Source: Emergomyces orientalis (lineage: Eukaryota > Ascomycota > Eurotiomycetes > Onygenales > Ajellomycetaceae). From it: a DNA stretch of 64,000 nucleotides. A program made the translations under genes and the position numbers. This document shows, one piece after another, positions 33,306 to 44,512 of the stretch (positions within the stretch are counted from its first letter, which is position 1; each line of letters begins with the position of its first letter). The DNA is taken from assembly GCA_002110485.1 (NCBI GenBank), contig MOWL01000088.1, positions 1,674,001 to 1,738,000 on the forward strand, written 5' to 3'. A model generated the notes under the pieces. The model was not told the origin of the DNA. It ran no database searches and worked only from the letters and a program-made list of their open reading frames with translations.

Positions 33306-35472
33306 TTACAATTTACTATCCTTCACAGGAATATCCTGGGAGCTTTGGCGATGTGATTCGGGCGCGCGTTGAACCTTCCCGCCCGCAGAACAGCAGTCAT
33401 CTTTCCCATCCACCAGCACGCTCGTTGGATTCTTAGTCCCAGGAACATCTAAAGCGGGATTGCGATCGAAAAAGTCAGCAGGTCGCAAGTTAACTTCCAT
33501 TTTCTCGATCGGCATCACTGGCCAATCTTCAACACGAGGATTATGAGTAAGCCCGAACACCGACCACAGCACCACATCAGAGTCAAGGGTGTTGTCATTT
33601 CGAGCAGCAGCGTCGGCAATACCGTCTCGTTCATTCCGGGACTGGTTGGTGAATTTCCCCCCAGCGAAGAATTCTCCGTCCCTATGGGTTGTCACCCAGA
33701 CATGGTGTTTCGCAAATTGAGCTCGTTGGGCGACGGTAGATCGTGGGTCGGCGAGCATAAGCTGCGTAGCGGGGGGCGTAAATTTGTAGGAAACGGGACG
33801 ACCTGAAATGGGATTCAGAACGTTGGTATTGGATATTTTGACGGTTAAATTGGTGCTTGGAGAAGCATCGAATCCACCGGAAGTTGTTACCGGCTTCGTA
33901 ACTACCTGGTACCCATTTCCGAACGGATTTGTGCTCATATCCATTGGCATCGGGAGAGATTCTTCTCGAAAAATAGTATTTCGGTAGCCATTGATCGCGG
34001 GGTCAATGCGAAGACAGAATATATGCTGATGGTTCTGAGCTAGGGCGCCGGGCGATACCACATTACCCCAGGGAGACGTCTTCCCTGGGTCAATGTTAAC
34101 CACAGAGACAATACCAGTCGCACGGGTTTCGAAAGTAATTCCTCCGGCTTGGTCAAATTTGTACGCGAAAACATATTCGTAGTTGGCAAGAGTGATGATA
34201 AACTGCACCACAAGTTCGCGATATCGAGTAACAACAGCCCGGTCTGTGCGGAAGTTCGTGTGCTTCCATCCAATGCCATTGTCTTGTTCGTGGATGCATA
34301 CCACATTCTTAGCCACCGAAGGCTGGCCCGACGCATCGATGTTAAAAGCATCCAAATACTTGATAACGCCCAAACAATCACAACCCAAAGCCAGATTGTT
34401 CGCAGATCGTCCAGCGCCACCATCACCAAAATCAAAGGCTTGCTTTCGATGAAATGGAGGTCGAGGATCTCCATACGGAACCGTCATTTCAGACATGCTT
34501 AGGCGGTATAAGATGCTCCGTCCATCATAATGGACATCATGAATAGTTGCACCTTCACGGGGATTGAACCCAACTCGGAATCTCCATTTCTGCCATTCGA
34601 CTAAACTCTCGTTGCTCACTTGGAAGGAAGGTCCTTCAGGCTGGAGTACATTAAGTGGTTTGACATCCGTTCGTAGTTTTACGTCCAAAAGTTCGGGGAC
34701 ATATTCCGATGGCCGAGTGTGGTCCAAAATATTTGGAGAATTGGTACCATAAGCTAGGCCATCACCCGTACCTCCAGTTGCGAGCTTGTCAACTCTAATT
34801 ATTTCCCGCTTGTGGAAATTCATCACTGGGATGAGTGGAATTGGATAACCGTAATGATTGGTGTTTGGATCTCCTTTTCGTGTGTCCTTGGCGAAACAAA
34901 GCCCCTGCATATATCGGATGTTAGGCTCGCCATGGTCGAGCCCGCCATATGGCCACGGATCAATCTCAATGACAAATCCTTCTGGTAACTTGAATTTGGA
35001 TACAGCTTCCTGGAACAATGGGGACGCCATGCAAGCCTCATTGAATGCGCCGAATTCATCCCTATATATTGTTAGCAACACGGGCCATGGATTTTGTGGA
35101 ACAAGAACGAACAAGAAAAAAAAAAATTAAAACTTACAGCGTAAATGAAGGTTGTTTCGAACAATCAAAGGCCTGACGGGATATTTCTTTCTTAAGGCCC
35201 AAGTCCACGACTGATTCAAAATAGGTATGGGTTTTGTCTGTCTGGACGGTGTCATAGTGTACATTTGCCAATCTTGGGGGCCGGGAAGTGGAAGAAGAAA
35301 ATGTCCCTCCATGTTCCGCCGCCAGGAAACTTGTCAAAATGGCTTTGGCCGGCTCTTCCAGGAATATCGAGCGGAATTGGATCAGTACACCTGGGTTAGC
35401 CTGGACAATGACATCTCGAGCACAATGCATCTCAGTTGCCCGCAGCTGTTCAAGCGGATGCGGAAACGCCAT
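33306..35472 (-). CDS. Copper amine oxidase (topaquinone type), peroxisomal, 2 exons, 696 aa
   Basis: Exons 35472-35138 and 35061-33306 join in frame (TL-DEFGAFNEAC) into 696 aa, normal for the family. The N-terminal N2/N3 domains are in exon 1. The catalytic beta-sandwich contains the cofactor motif NYEY, whose first Tyr (Y406) becomes topaquinone. Copper ligands are H456 and H458 (HQH) and H618 (THNPRVEDWP). CIHEQDNGIGWKHTNFR is a family signature. The reaction is oxidative deamination of primary amines to aldehydes with release of ammonia and hydrogen peroxide. The protein ends in SKL, the classical PTS1 signal, and there is no signal peptide, so it acts in peroxisomes beside catalase. The upstream ATG at 35523 is in frame but the ATG at 35472 (MAFPHPLEQL) starts the usual family text. 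It could feed phenylacetaldehyde toward the CYP504 gene if phenylethylamine is a substrate (inference). Confidence 0.92.
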
Positions 35473-36605
35473 CTTGGAATGTAACAGGGCAGTAATAGAT
35501 AGCAGAGTACCAAATGGTCTCAATAGGGGTTAAGTAGTCGGGTAGGTAACAAAACGAGGAATGCTTGTATGCTCTCTCCCTCGCGGATAGTAATCGAACA
35601 GTTCCAGTACGCCAAAAAAGCTACTCTATTTACAGGACGAAGAATGGGGTGGAAGGGGAGCATATAAATGTAGCAACGAGAATTGGTGGATAATGGCAAG
35701 GGACTAATAAAAATTAACCCGCAGAGCAGGTTTTAATTGGCCAAGGATACGGCCACAAAGGGCGCGTGGTCTTTCGAGAGATTATTGAATCGATGGGCAC
35801 GAGCAACTTCAAGCAACCACAAAGGTTTAATAAGGCTGACCGGTTTCGGCTAACAGGTCGGCAAAGTTTATAGTTATCAAACTGCCAACAAATCTTCCAA
35901 TACGGTTCAAGATATTGGCTTTATCTGATCATCTGATATGCTCGGCACAGAGACACGGTTGGGAAGATGGTTATGTCTGGATGCAATGTCACCGGTTATG
36001 CTGATTTCATAGCAGAGACAGAGGATCCGAGGTTCTCCTCATTTCATCATAGTATCATCGTATCATATTTAACCAACTTCTGTCAAAAACAAAAAAAATA
36101 TTAAAAAAAAATATTTAAAACAGAGTACAGGGAATCGCGGAACAAGCCGCATTGGAACCGCGATTCCGCGAGTTTTGGCAGGTGTCTGCTGACTAATTTG
36201 GCCTACAGAGGACGCGACCGACACGCGAAATATTGGTGATTAACTGATTATTGATATCGCCTGGTACTCTGGGCTGGGGCAGCTTGCTACCAGAAATATA
36301 TATATACTTTTTTAGCGAAAGATGATTTGAGCATTATGGATATTTGATCTTTGACGAGAATTTCCTTATTTGGGCATTAGTTGGCAATTGAAACACCTCT
36401 CGTCACGCGACTGCTGGTTCTGAGCAGGCTGATCCCGATATCCTTCAGAATAACGCCGACATGATGTTCCAATTATCTGCGCATCGATATACAAATTTAC
36501 CAGGGTTATGGCGTTCTTATAACTACGCTATATGTGGATGATGAATGGCTCGACTTGCGCTTGTGCGAATTTCATTTGATCCGCCTTTCGCGCGATCTAC
36601 TCCCC
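35473..36605. other. Divergent promoter region, amine oxidase / RAD57
   Basis: About 1.1 kb between two divergent genes. AT-rich, with A-tracts near 36090-36115 and a TATATATA stretch near 36297. An open frame continuous with RAD57 extends upstream to 36534 but contains no ATG. Confidence 0.5.
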
Positions 36606-38452
36606 ATGGATCTACTCTCCACAATACCCGACTTCCCCACCAAGTCATATGCTCATATACTACCTTCTCTCGAAAGAGCAAACATTTCAGTGAAAGACTT
36701 GGTCTTGTTTGACCCACTGGAAATTGCCAAGCAGGCAAAGGTCGCCGTGACGGACGTGCGTGCCCTGGCCGAGAACGTGATCAACGCTTTACATCGAGAT
36801 CTTGGTCTTGGTGGATATCAGGAGGAGGAGGCGATAGATGGTGTATTTGGAAACCTGGACGATAATGTGCGCGATGGAGTGGAAGAGCATGGGAACCCAA
36901 ATATGAAACAGGGCCATAGGTTGCCTGAGCTGTCATTCATAAGCACATTGGATCCCGTTTTGGATCGGGCCCTGGCAGGTGGCATTTCCACAGGTTATGT
37001 AACGGAGCTGGCAGGAGAGAGGTAAGACCGTTACGCTCACTATCACACATTGGTTAACGGATACTAACATGCCGTAACCATTGTAGCGGGTGCGGTAAAA
37101 CCCAATTCCTTCTCCATCTATTGCTTTCCGTCCAGCTTCCTCCCCCTTATGGGACGTCTCAAAAGGCACTCTATTTCTCTACCGAGTCAGACCTACCTAC
37201 AAGCAGGCTGTCGCAGCTTCTTGAGGAACACCATGTGCTTTCCGACCTACCCGAAGGATCTCCTCGCCCGTCCTTGGAAAACATCTTGTCTATAACTACT
37301 ATCGATCTTGAATCACAGGATCACATACTGAATTATCAAATCCCGGTTGCTGTATCCCGCTACAATGTTGGACTTGTCGTGATTGATTCTATAACGGCCA
37401 ATTATCGCGCTGAGAGTGATTCGGATAATGTCGCGGGCTTACTGGCTCGAGCATGGCAGCTTAAAAAGCTTGGCCAGTTTTTAAGGAATCTAGCCGCCGA
37501 ACAGAATATCGCTATAGTTGTCGCGAATCAAGTATCAGATAGGATCCAGATGGATGACGTTCTATGGGCAGACGAACCTGAGCCACCGACAAGCAGTTAC
37601 TTGGAGGAATTCTCTTCCCAGCAATCACCCCAGCCGGCATCTTCTCATCCCGACGAGCATATTGTAGATGTTTCTGATGTTCCCCGGTCATCACCACCTC
37701 ATCAACTAGGGTTTACGTCTTCTCCTATTCCATCGTCCATGGCTGAGGCAGAAGATGATGAATTTTCTTTCAGTGTTCTTGACCTTTGCGCACTGCTAAG
37801 GGTTGATTACCAACGACCTTTTTTCACGGGTTGGGGGGATTCATACGCATCTACTCTAGATGTTACGTATACGGATTCCCATTCGGAATGGAAAACGCCC
37901 GCCCTTGGCATTGTTTGGACAAATCAAATTGCTTGTCGTATTGTACTCAAGATGGAGAGCGTTCTGGCTGCAATACAAGGCACAGAAGATGGCTACCAGA
38001 AACCGGATTCGAACGCTTCCCCTCCTGTGCCCTCCGAATATGATGCTCCTGCTGAACCTTGCTCTCGAGATCCCGCAGAGGTCCAACTGTGTGTACCCTT
38101 GAACCGTGAACTTCATCAAAACAATCCAGCTTTGGTCCACGCGGAATCCGAGAATAGAATAAAGCGGGAACAAGAGAGTCCTAACAAACGAAAGCCTAAC
38201 CTTCCGAACTCTGCAACTGATCTACTTGACGATCTTCTTTCTATCCCCATCCCATCATATCGGAAACGGCGGACAATTCAAGTTGTGTTCTCGCCATGGA
38301 CGTCTGGAGATCCAAATCAGCGGTTGGGTTATGATGGGAGCGGAACGACCGGAGGAAGAGAGATTGTTGAATTTGATCCCACTCTTGACGAGGTGGTGTT
38401 TGAAATACACCCGGGTGGAATACGGGGTATTAATCCGATTGGCGATGATTGA
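36606..38452 (+). CDS. RAD57: RAD57-type RecA-family recombination mediator, 2 exons, 593 aa
   Basis: Exons 36606-37021 and 37087-38452 yield 593 aa. The first in-frame ATG gives MDLLSTIPDFPTKSYAHILP, the usual Rad57 N-terminus. The Walker A motif GESGCGKT (G137-T144) is assembled across the intron. Walker B is LVVIDS with D239. AEQNIAIVVANQVSDRIQ is the loop downstream of Walker B. After the ATPase core a non-conserved acidic Ser/Pro-rich insertion is followed by TPALGIVWTNQIACRIVL, the conserved C-terminal core strand. The last part ends in FEIHPGGIRGINP. By homology Rad57 pairs with Rad55 and helps Rad51 load on RPA-coated single-stranded DNA in homologous recombination in the nucleus. XRCC3 is the animal counterpart and the main alternative label. 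It is longer than the yeast protein, which is usual for filamentous fungi. Confidence 0.9.
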
Positions 38453-39825
38453 ACACTTCCATCTCCCTATTTAAGGATTGATATCATACTGCTGGTCATG
38501 AACGGTATCAAATTGGCATTGCAAGGTTTGTTGCCAAACTTGTAAACGACCGTGGTTCCTGGGAGATTGGGCCGAGCTATGTTAACTTAGACGGTGCCGA
38601 AAAAAATATAGAGAGAGAGGGGCTTATACTGCACGGACAAGCCAGCTCCCAGAACAGCGAGGATTGTTTTTAAACCGGCGGAAGAAGTGATTAAATGACC
38701 TAGTAGGGGTGATATACATCGTTTAGCAAGCCTTCCTTAATACAAGGGAGTTTTGGAGGACAGCCGTTAAAATACCCCTTGCTATATTTGGTGGGAAAGG
38801 AGGTGACATGTGGGCGGCAATGATATTTCGAGCTTTGATAACGTTGGTGGCGAGGCATCTAGCCGTCCTTTATAGAGACCTTAGGAGGTTAGCAGAGGTG
38901 CAAGGGATGCTCGCAAAAGCGTGCCCATTAAAGAGGGCGATTCTGAACCCCAAATAGCTGTCAGCGGTTCACACAAACTCGCGTCGTTGGGGCCGTTTAC
39001 ATTACCCAGGTGATGTTTCAAGGGAGCAGAGGAAATGTTTGGACCGATTATACTAGCAAATACATTTAACTGGCTGCAATATATGTTAACATTGGAAATT
39101 AAACGCTGTCTAGGCACATCTGGCAAATTAAGGAAGTTCTCGTTAGCAAGCACTGCAATAAAACGGTTAATTAAAGACTGCATCAAAAGGAAGTTGACCC
39201 GGAGCACGGCCTGGAAGAGGACGTTATACGCAATTTAGGCATTCTCTACCTAGAAGAAACATGCTACTCTCCACCAGATATTTAGACTTAACACTACATA
39301 TCGCCTTTGCCTGCCTGCAAACGATGGGGAAGTATATATCATGGCGCTGGTTCCTACAGGCGCGCGCGAATTGGAGGAGATTGGTCGGCACAGACAAGCC
39401 ACGCAATCTGGTACTCACGAGGGTGTGGTGCCATCCATATCTGACACCACACGGCGGGACGAGTAACTTATTTTGATGGATCTAATATTCTTCCTGGTGC
39501 TGGAGCTTTTTTGGCAGTCGAAATAGCGCTAGAACCGTTTCACGAGTGCGCCAAGCATGAACTCGGCTATGCAGGTAGTCAGTCGGTGCGCTGGTATTTA
39601 TATAACTAGAGGTTATATATGCAACTTTAATCCATGTGCTGTTTTGTGATTGAAGCGTCAAACTGAACTGGAGCCTAAAATTATCCGCCCATAATTGCTT
39701 TGCAAATTCCCTCTCCACTTGACATGGCTGATGAGAAACTCCCATTCCTCCTCGCCTTCCACGTCGACCAAGTAAAAAAAAAAAAAACCCCCCCAAATAT
39801 CCCTTCATCTCCAGTCGATTGAGCC
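38453..39825. other. Intergenic region, no gene supported
   Basis: This is downstream of RAD57 and upstream of the F-box/ankyrin gene. There are several 60-110-codon frames but none has a domain or splice continuation. Just before the next ATG lies an A-tract followed by a C-tract (about 39774-39797) and pyrimidines. Confidence 0.5.
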
Positions 39826-42526
39826 ATGAATCTTTGCGATCTGCCTCCCGAGATACTCTTGCATATCATTGACTTGCTTTTGCCTTTGGATATTATTACG
39901 GCCTTACATGCAGTAAATGGGCTTGCCAAATACATAACCCCTCAACATGCCTTGGCCAAAGATGACGATGGGAACACTATTTTGCATTATTTAGCTTCCG
40001 ATGGACAGGATAATCTGATAAAGCAATTTCTTTCCAAGAGAGTAAACTGCTCAATCACCAACAATTTCGGACTTACGCCCCTGATTTTGGCTGTTAAAGA
40101 ACAGCACGCAGCTGTTGTCAAATTGCTGCTTCAAGCTGGAGCAGATATTTCCACATTATATCGCAACGGGCAAACGATAATGCTAAACATGGATGGTTGC
40201 CTGAATGTGCGGATAGTCAAACTACTTATCGCTGCTGGAGCAGATATCTCCTCGTGCAATGACCAAGGTGAAACGGTCCTAGTTCATGCTATTCGTGGTT
40301 GGAAAGAGGCAGTGGCTCGGGTATTAATTGAAGCGGGAGCGGACGTAAATGTGAAAACGCGAGGGGTGAGCGCATGGATAGGTGCTGTATATCAGGGCGA
40401 TCACAAACTGGTCCAGCTGCTCGTCAGAGCTGGGGCGGATCCGAACGCCAAGACGAAACATGGAGGAACTCCTTTGGCAATAGCCGTCGGGTGGAACGAC
40501 TGCAAAATATTACGGACCCTCTTAGAAGCAGGAGCTGATGCGTCCGCGCAAAGTGAAGACGGAACTACCGCGCTACATGCCGCAGCTCAACAAGGCCGCG
40601 AGGAAGCGCTTCGCATCCTTCTTGATTGCGGAGCCGATATACATTCGGTACTACGTGATGGGTCAAGCGTGCTGCATTGCGCACTCTTTAGTAGCAATAC
40701 GACTATCATCCAAATGCTCCTAGATGCCGGTGCAGACCCATCCGCGTGTGACATCAGAGGCCAGACACCACTCCTTCAGGTTTTAGGCAATGTTACATGT
40801 ACCCCAGCAATCGCGCCAGTCATTGAACTACTCATCAACTCCGGGATTGATTTGTCTTCCAAGGATATCGATGGTCGGACCGCCTTACACAAAGCTGCCT
40901 CTCTGGACTTGCATGAAGTAGTTAAACAACTCATTAAGTTTGGCGCCGACTCCTCGGCATTATGCGATCGGGGCATGACAGCGCTACATTATATAGCTAT
41001 ATCTGGCAAAGGGACAGAGACAACCCTTGCATTGCTAGATGCTGGTGTTAACCCGTGTGTACGGAGCGTAGAAGGACGGACCGCTCTACACGAAGCCGTT
41101 AGTCGTAAGAACCATCGCATTCTTGTCTGCCTTCTCGACTCTCCGATCGACGTGTCCGCCACTGACAACAAAGGACAGACAGCGCTTCATCACGCTGTTG
41201 AACTGGAATGGGAGGATGGAATTCAAGATCTTTTACTCGCTGGAATCGACCTTTTCATCCAGGACAATTTTGGGCATACAGCCCAAAATAAGGCTGCTAG
41301 GCGGAACTTACATTCAGCTGCTAAAACGATCCATGATGCTGAAGTTAAAGCAGATGCCACCGTTCTCTCGCAAATTTGTCTGGGGTTTTGGATACTGGAC
41401 CGTAATAAAAGTGACATGGAGCTACCTCTCGATCAGAACTTGCGGCATATACATACCAAATGTCATCGGGCTGGCGAATTTCACTCCCTTATCGATGTGA
41501 TACAGGATGTTAGCGCCATTGGTGATGCGGAGAGAATCAAGACACTTTTTCAAACTTGGGCGACTGATATGTCGCGAACGCTACCACCAGAGGACATCCC
41601 ATCACTGTATGTCGTCCAGCATGCCGTCGCTGCAGCTGCGAGAAACCGACATATCCCTGTGGTTGCCCACTTCTTGAGTTTGGGTGTTCCGATCACTCAC
41701 ACTGTAATACAGGGAGCGAGGGATGGAGGCTCTACAGAAATCTTTCAAGTTTTATTAGATCATGGATGGGATATCAATACGCAATACCAAAGCAAGTCAT
41801 CGCTAATGTAAGGGGAAAAAAATATCTACACTCTAACTCCCCTTCTCATTGGCCTAGGCGACTAATAACTGATACTTCTCACACAATACTAGGCTATGTC
41901 TTGGGAATGAGTCGTTGGTGAACTGGCACCTCAAGCACGGCGCAGATACATCTCTTCGGGACATATTCGGATACAACGTACTTGAAATTTCTGCTCTCTG
42001 CTGCTATCTGGACATGGTGGAACTCCTGATCAAACACGGCATGGACCCGCGGAACACCTGCGCTTTGATCACAGCTACAGGGAGAGGGAGCTATCGGATG
42101 GGGTATGAGGGCCCAGGCGGCAATCGGCTGACACTCATCAAATATCTGCTGGATCGTGGTGTTGACATTAACCGAGTTGAACAGCCGTACAATTACTTCG
42201 ATTCCGTCGAATGTGAGCAAGGAACAGCATTGCATGCTGCAATTGAAGCTGGCTGTCCAATGCAAATCAAATTCCTTTTACAGCGGGGAGCTGATCGCAA
42301 GGTCGGAAACCCTACACCCTTAGCATATGCTAAGCTTCTTAGGCGTAGGGACGGCTATCAGCATTTTGCTCAACGAATGATGCAGTTCCATTCCTTTCTC
42401 TTCTACGGGATAAATTATTTCGCCTGGCTTCCTTCAATTCACTTAGGACCTTGTTACCTTCTACTAGGCAAATTACATTTGAGTATCGACAGGACTATTT
42501 TCGCACTAATTCCTAGTAAAATATAG
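39826..42526 (+). CDS. F-box/ankyrin-repeat protein, 2 exons, about 871 aa
   Basis: Exons 39826-41807 and 41893-42526 join in frame (SLM-LCLGNESLVNWHLKHGAD). Residues 1-40 are F-box-like (LCDLPPEILLHIIDLLLPLD), suggesting Skp1 binding in an SCF ubiquitin ligase. From residue about 45 to 480 there is an almost continuous array of about 13-14 ankyrin repeats with typical TALHxAA, LLxAGAD and VKLLL text. After a gap of about 100 residues more repeats appear (VVAHFLSLGVP, FQVLLDHGWDI) and continue through exon 2 (LIKHGMDPRN, LIKYLLDRGVDIN, GTALHAAIEAG, FLLQRGADRK). The last about 45 residues (from FHSFLFYGI on) are hydrophobic and unlike ankyrin sequence; they may be read-through of an unrecognised terminal intron. 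Large ankyrin F-box families are expanded in Eurotiomycetes. Substrate unknown. Confidence 0.82.
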
Positions 42527-44512
42527 CTGCCTCCCTCTCTCCCTCGGGTTTCATCCGTTCTATTTTTGCGCCCACCCATTTTCTCTCTCTACCAGGCGGA
42601 ATAGAGCCCCCCCAAATATAGTAACTTCGTAGTTTCTCCCCTTCACTGATAGAGGAGCAGCACTCCAACCGATATCCACCACCAAACAAATCAAAAATAT
42701 AACAATGAAAGGAAAATTTGGCGCAATCAGACTGGGAGCGGGTCGTGCCTTTGCCGTTGTAAACTTCATGCCTTACTTACCACGGATGCACCGGATGTAT
42801 GCCGGGGGATGGATGCGGGGGAACCTAAAATATGCAGTACGCACCGACAAAGAGAGGGGGGGGCTTAAGCGCGATTCAAATTGAGAAATGAGAACAAAAG
42901 TTTCGCACGACCGGAATAGAGTAACAGAGAAAGCATTAGGCAAAGGAAATCGCCCTTTCATTGTCTTGAAATGCGAACCCATTCCAACTTTCAGGGCTCT
43001 TTTTGAAAGGATTGAATATTCTCCGTATATGTATCCGAAATGGGAATTGAACTTGAGCAACCCCGTAGGATCGTCCAAAAGATATACTCAACTTTTTTTT
43101 CCGCGATTCGTGGAAGTTTATATTTTGTGCTTCTTTTACTGGAGAAAACCTGGCTAACTCCCATTTATCATCATCATCATCTCACTTTTTTTTTTTTATA
43201 ACTTTTTTTTGTTGTTTTTCTCTCTTTCATTGTCATCTTTTCGCGTCCTTTCCTTTTCGCCTGCGTGAAAACCACATACATCACAGGGATCGGAGATATG
43301 TTCGCACTCCTCCACCGTCCTCTGCTTGAATGAAAATGACGAGCAAAGGAGCAACGATTGAGCTCGAAGACAACGAGGACCAAATTGAACGTTTATTACT
43401 CCGGGAGAACGAAATTCATAGGAATGATTTTATCAGGTATGTATGTGTGTATGCATAGATGTGCCGCTCCACTCATTTGGCAGTCCAGATCCACCGTACT
43501 GTTCCACTCGTTTTAACTCGCCACGATGATAACCTTCCCAATTTACAGACCAGGCGGAAAGGCAGATGGACAGATTCACGTTTATATTTATTTATTTTTT
43601 TCATTCTCGATTTATATTGTGGGATCTTTAACCCGGTGAGTCTGTGTATGCTTCTATTATCGCTGAACGAAACACGGGAAAGAAAAAGTACAAATTTGCC
43701 CTCTCAAAAACGCTGGTTTTTCGTCTTTTCTTTTCTTTTCTGCTCCTTCTTATTGGAAGGACAAAGCCAACGAGAGAGACCATACAGTCGAGAGAGCTGG
43801 GGAAAGGAGCAAAAAAAGGGTGCCTCTCGTAAGAGTCGAACGAGAAAGAGACAAGCAAAGTTGAAAATGCAAGGAAAAAGGCCGCGATCGAAAATATTAG
43901 CTACAATCCGGCTCGATATAGAGAACACAAGAAAAGAGAAAAGCAGCAAGACAAAAGTATATTAAACAAAACAAAAAAAAAAGTCAGAACTCGGCGGTTT
44001 CAACGGATTAGCCACCCACACCCCATTGGTATGCACAGAAGAGGAATTCGCAAGCTAACATAAAGGAAGAAATGAAGAAATAAACAGCTCGTCGAGTCGC
44101 GTTAGTGTGACAGGAATGAGCTAGGTGATAGCTGAGCAGAAGAGGAGAGAGAGAGCGAGAGACAGAAAGTCCCATGGGTAGCAACCCCCCTGGCGCCGGA
44201 AGAATGGAGAGGAAAATGTTCTTTTAATATATTGTACTGAAAACGGTCATGGTTGCGAACAACATTCATCAACAGCAGCACAAGGCCGCACGAAGAGGGT
44301 TTCATAGCGTCGTCAATGTTCTTCTGGGTCTCGTCTGGGGAGTGGGCGGGCGGCCGGGAAAAGAAAGAAGAATTATTAACATGAGAAGGAGCAGCAGCAT
44401 TATTACCCCCACCATCCATTATTTTTCTATATAAAACGATGGACCCTTCTTCATTATCTATTGTATCCGGAAAAGAACAAAAGAAAAACAAAAAAAAAAA
44501 AAAAAAAAAATA
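42527..44512. other. Intergenic region with homopolymer tracts and one possible small gene
   Basis: Between the convergent F-box/ankyrin and FAD2 genes. T-tracts lie near 43188-43210, and an A-tract of about 21 nt near 44489-44509 lies directly downstream of the FAD2 stop. A candidate split small gene at 43330-43639 is listed separately. The K/R-rich frame ending near 43965 looks like composition from purine-rich DNA. Confidence 0.45.
43330..43639 (+). CDS. Candidate small two-exon gene, 65 aa
   Basis: A low-confidence candidate. Exon 1 (43330-43436) starts at an ATG and encodes an amphipathic, acidic stretch: MTSKGATIELEDNEDQIER then LLLRENEIHRNDFIR. It is followed by a textbook donor GTATGT and a good acceptor (ATTTACAG at 43541-43548). 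Exon 2 (43549-43639) continues in frame as PGGKADGQIHVYIYLFFSF and ends TR with a stop that overlaps another GTGAGT donor. The predicted product has an N-terminal charged helix and one hydrophobic segment. Exon 1 looks truly coding; exon 2 is T-rich and less convincing, and the gene may continue through the second donor. No family recognised. Confidence 0.25.

Noticed and set aside
36534..36605. Upstream extension of the RAD57 frame
   Set aside because: It has no ATG; the family N-terminus starts at the ATG at 36606.
43815..43850. Minus-strand GTTCGACTC next to GGCACC, tRNA-like
   Set aside because: The only good stem encloses a nine-base loop in the wrong register; no full cloverleaf.
43459..43965. 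168-codon plus-strand frame rich in Lys/Arg/Ser
   Set aside because: It starts inside a likely intron and its composition follows purine-rich DNA.
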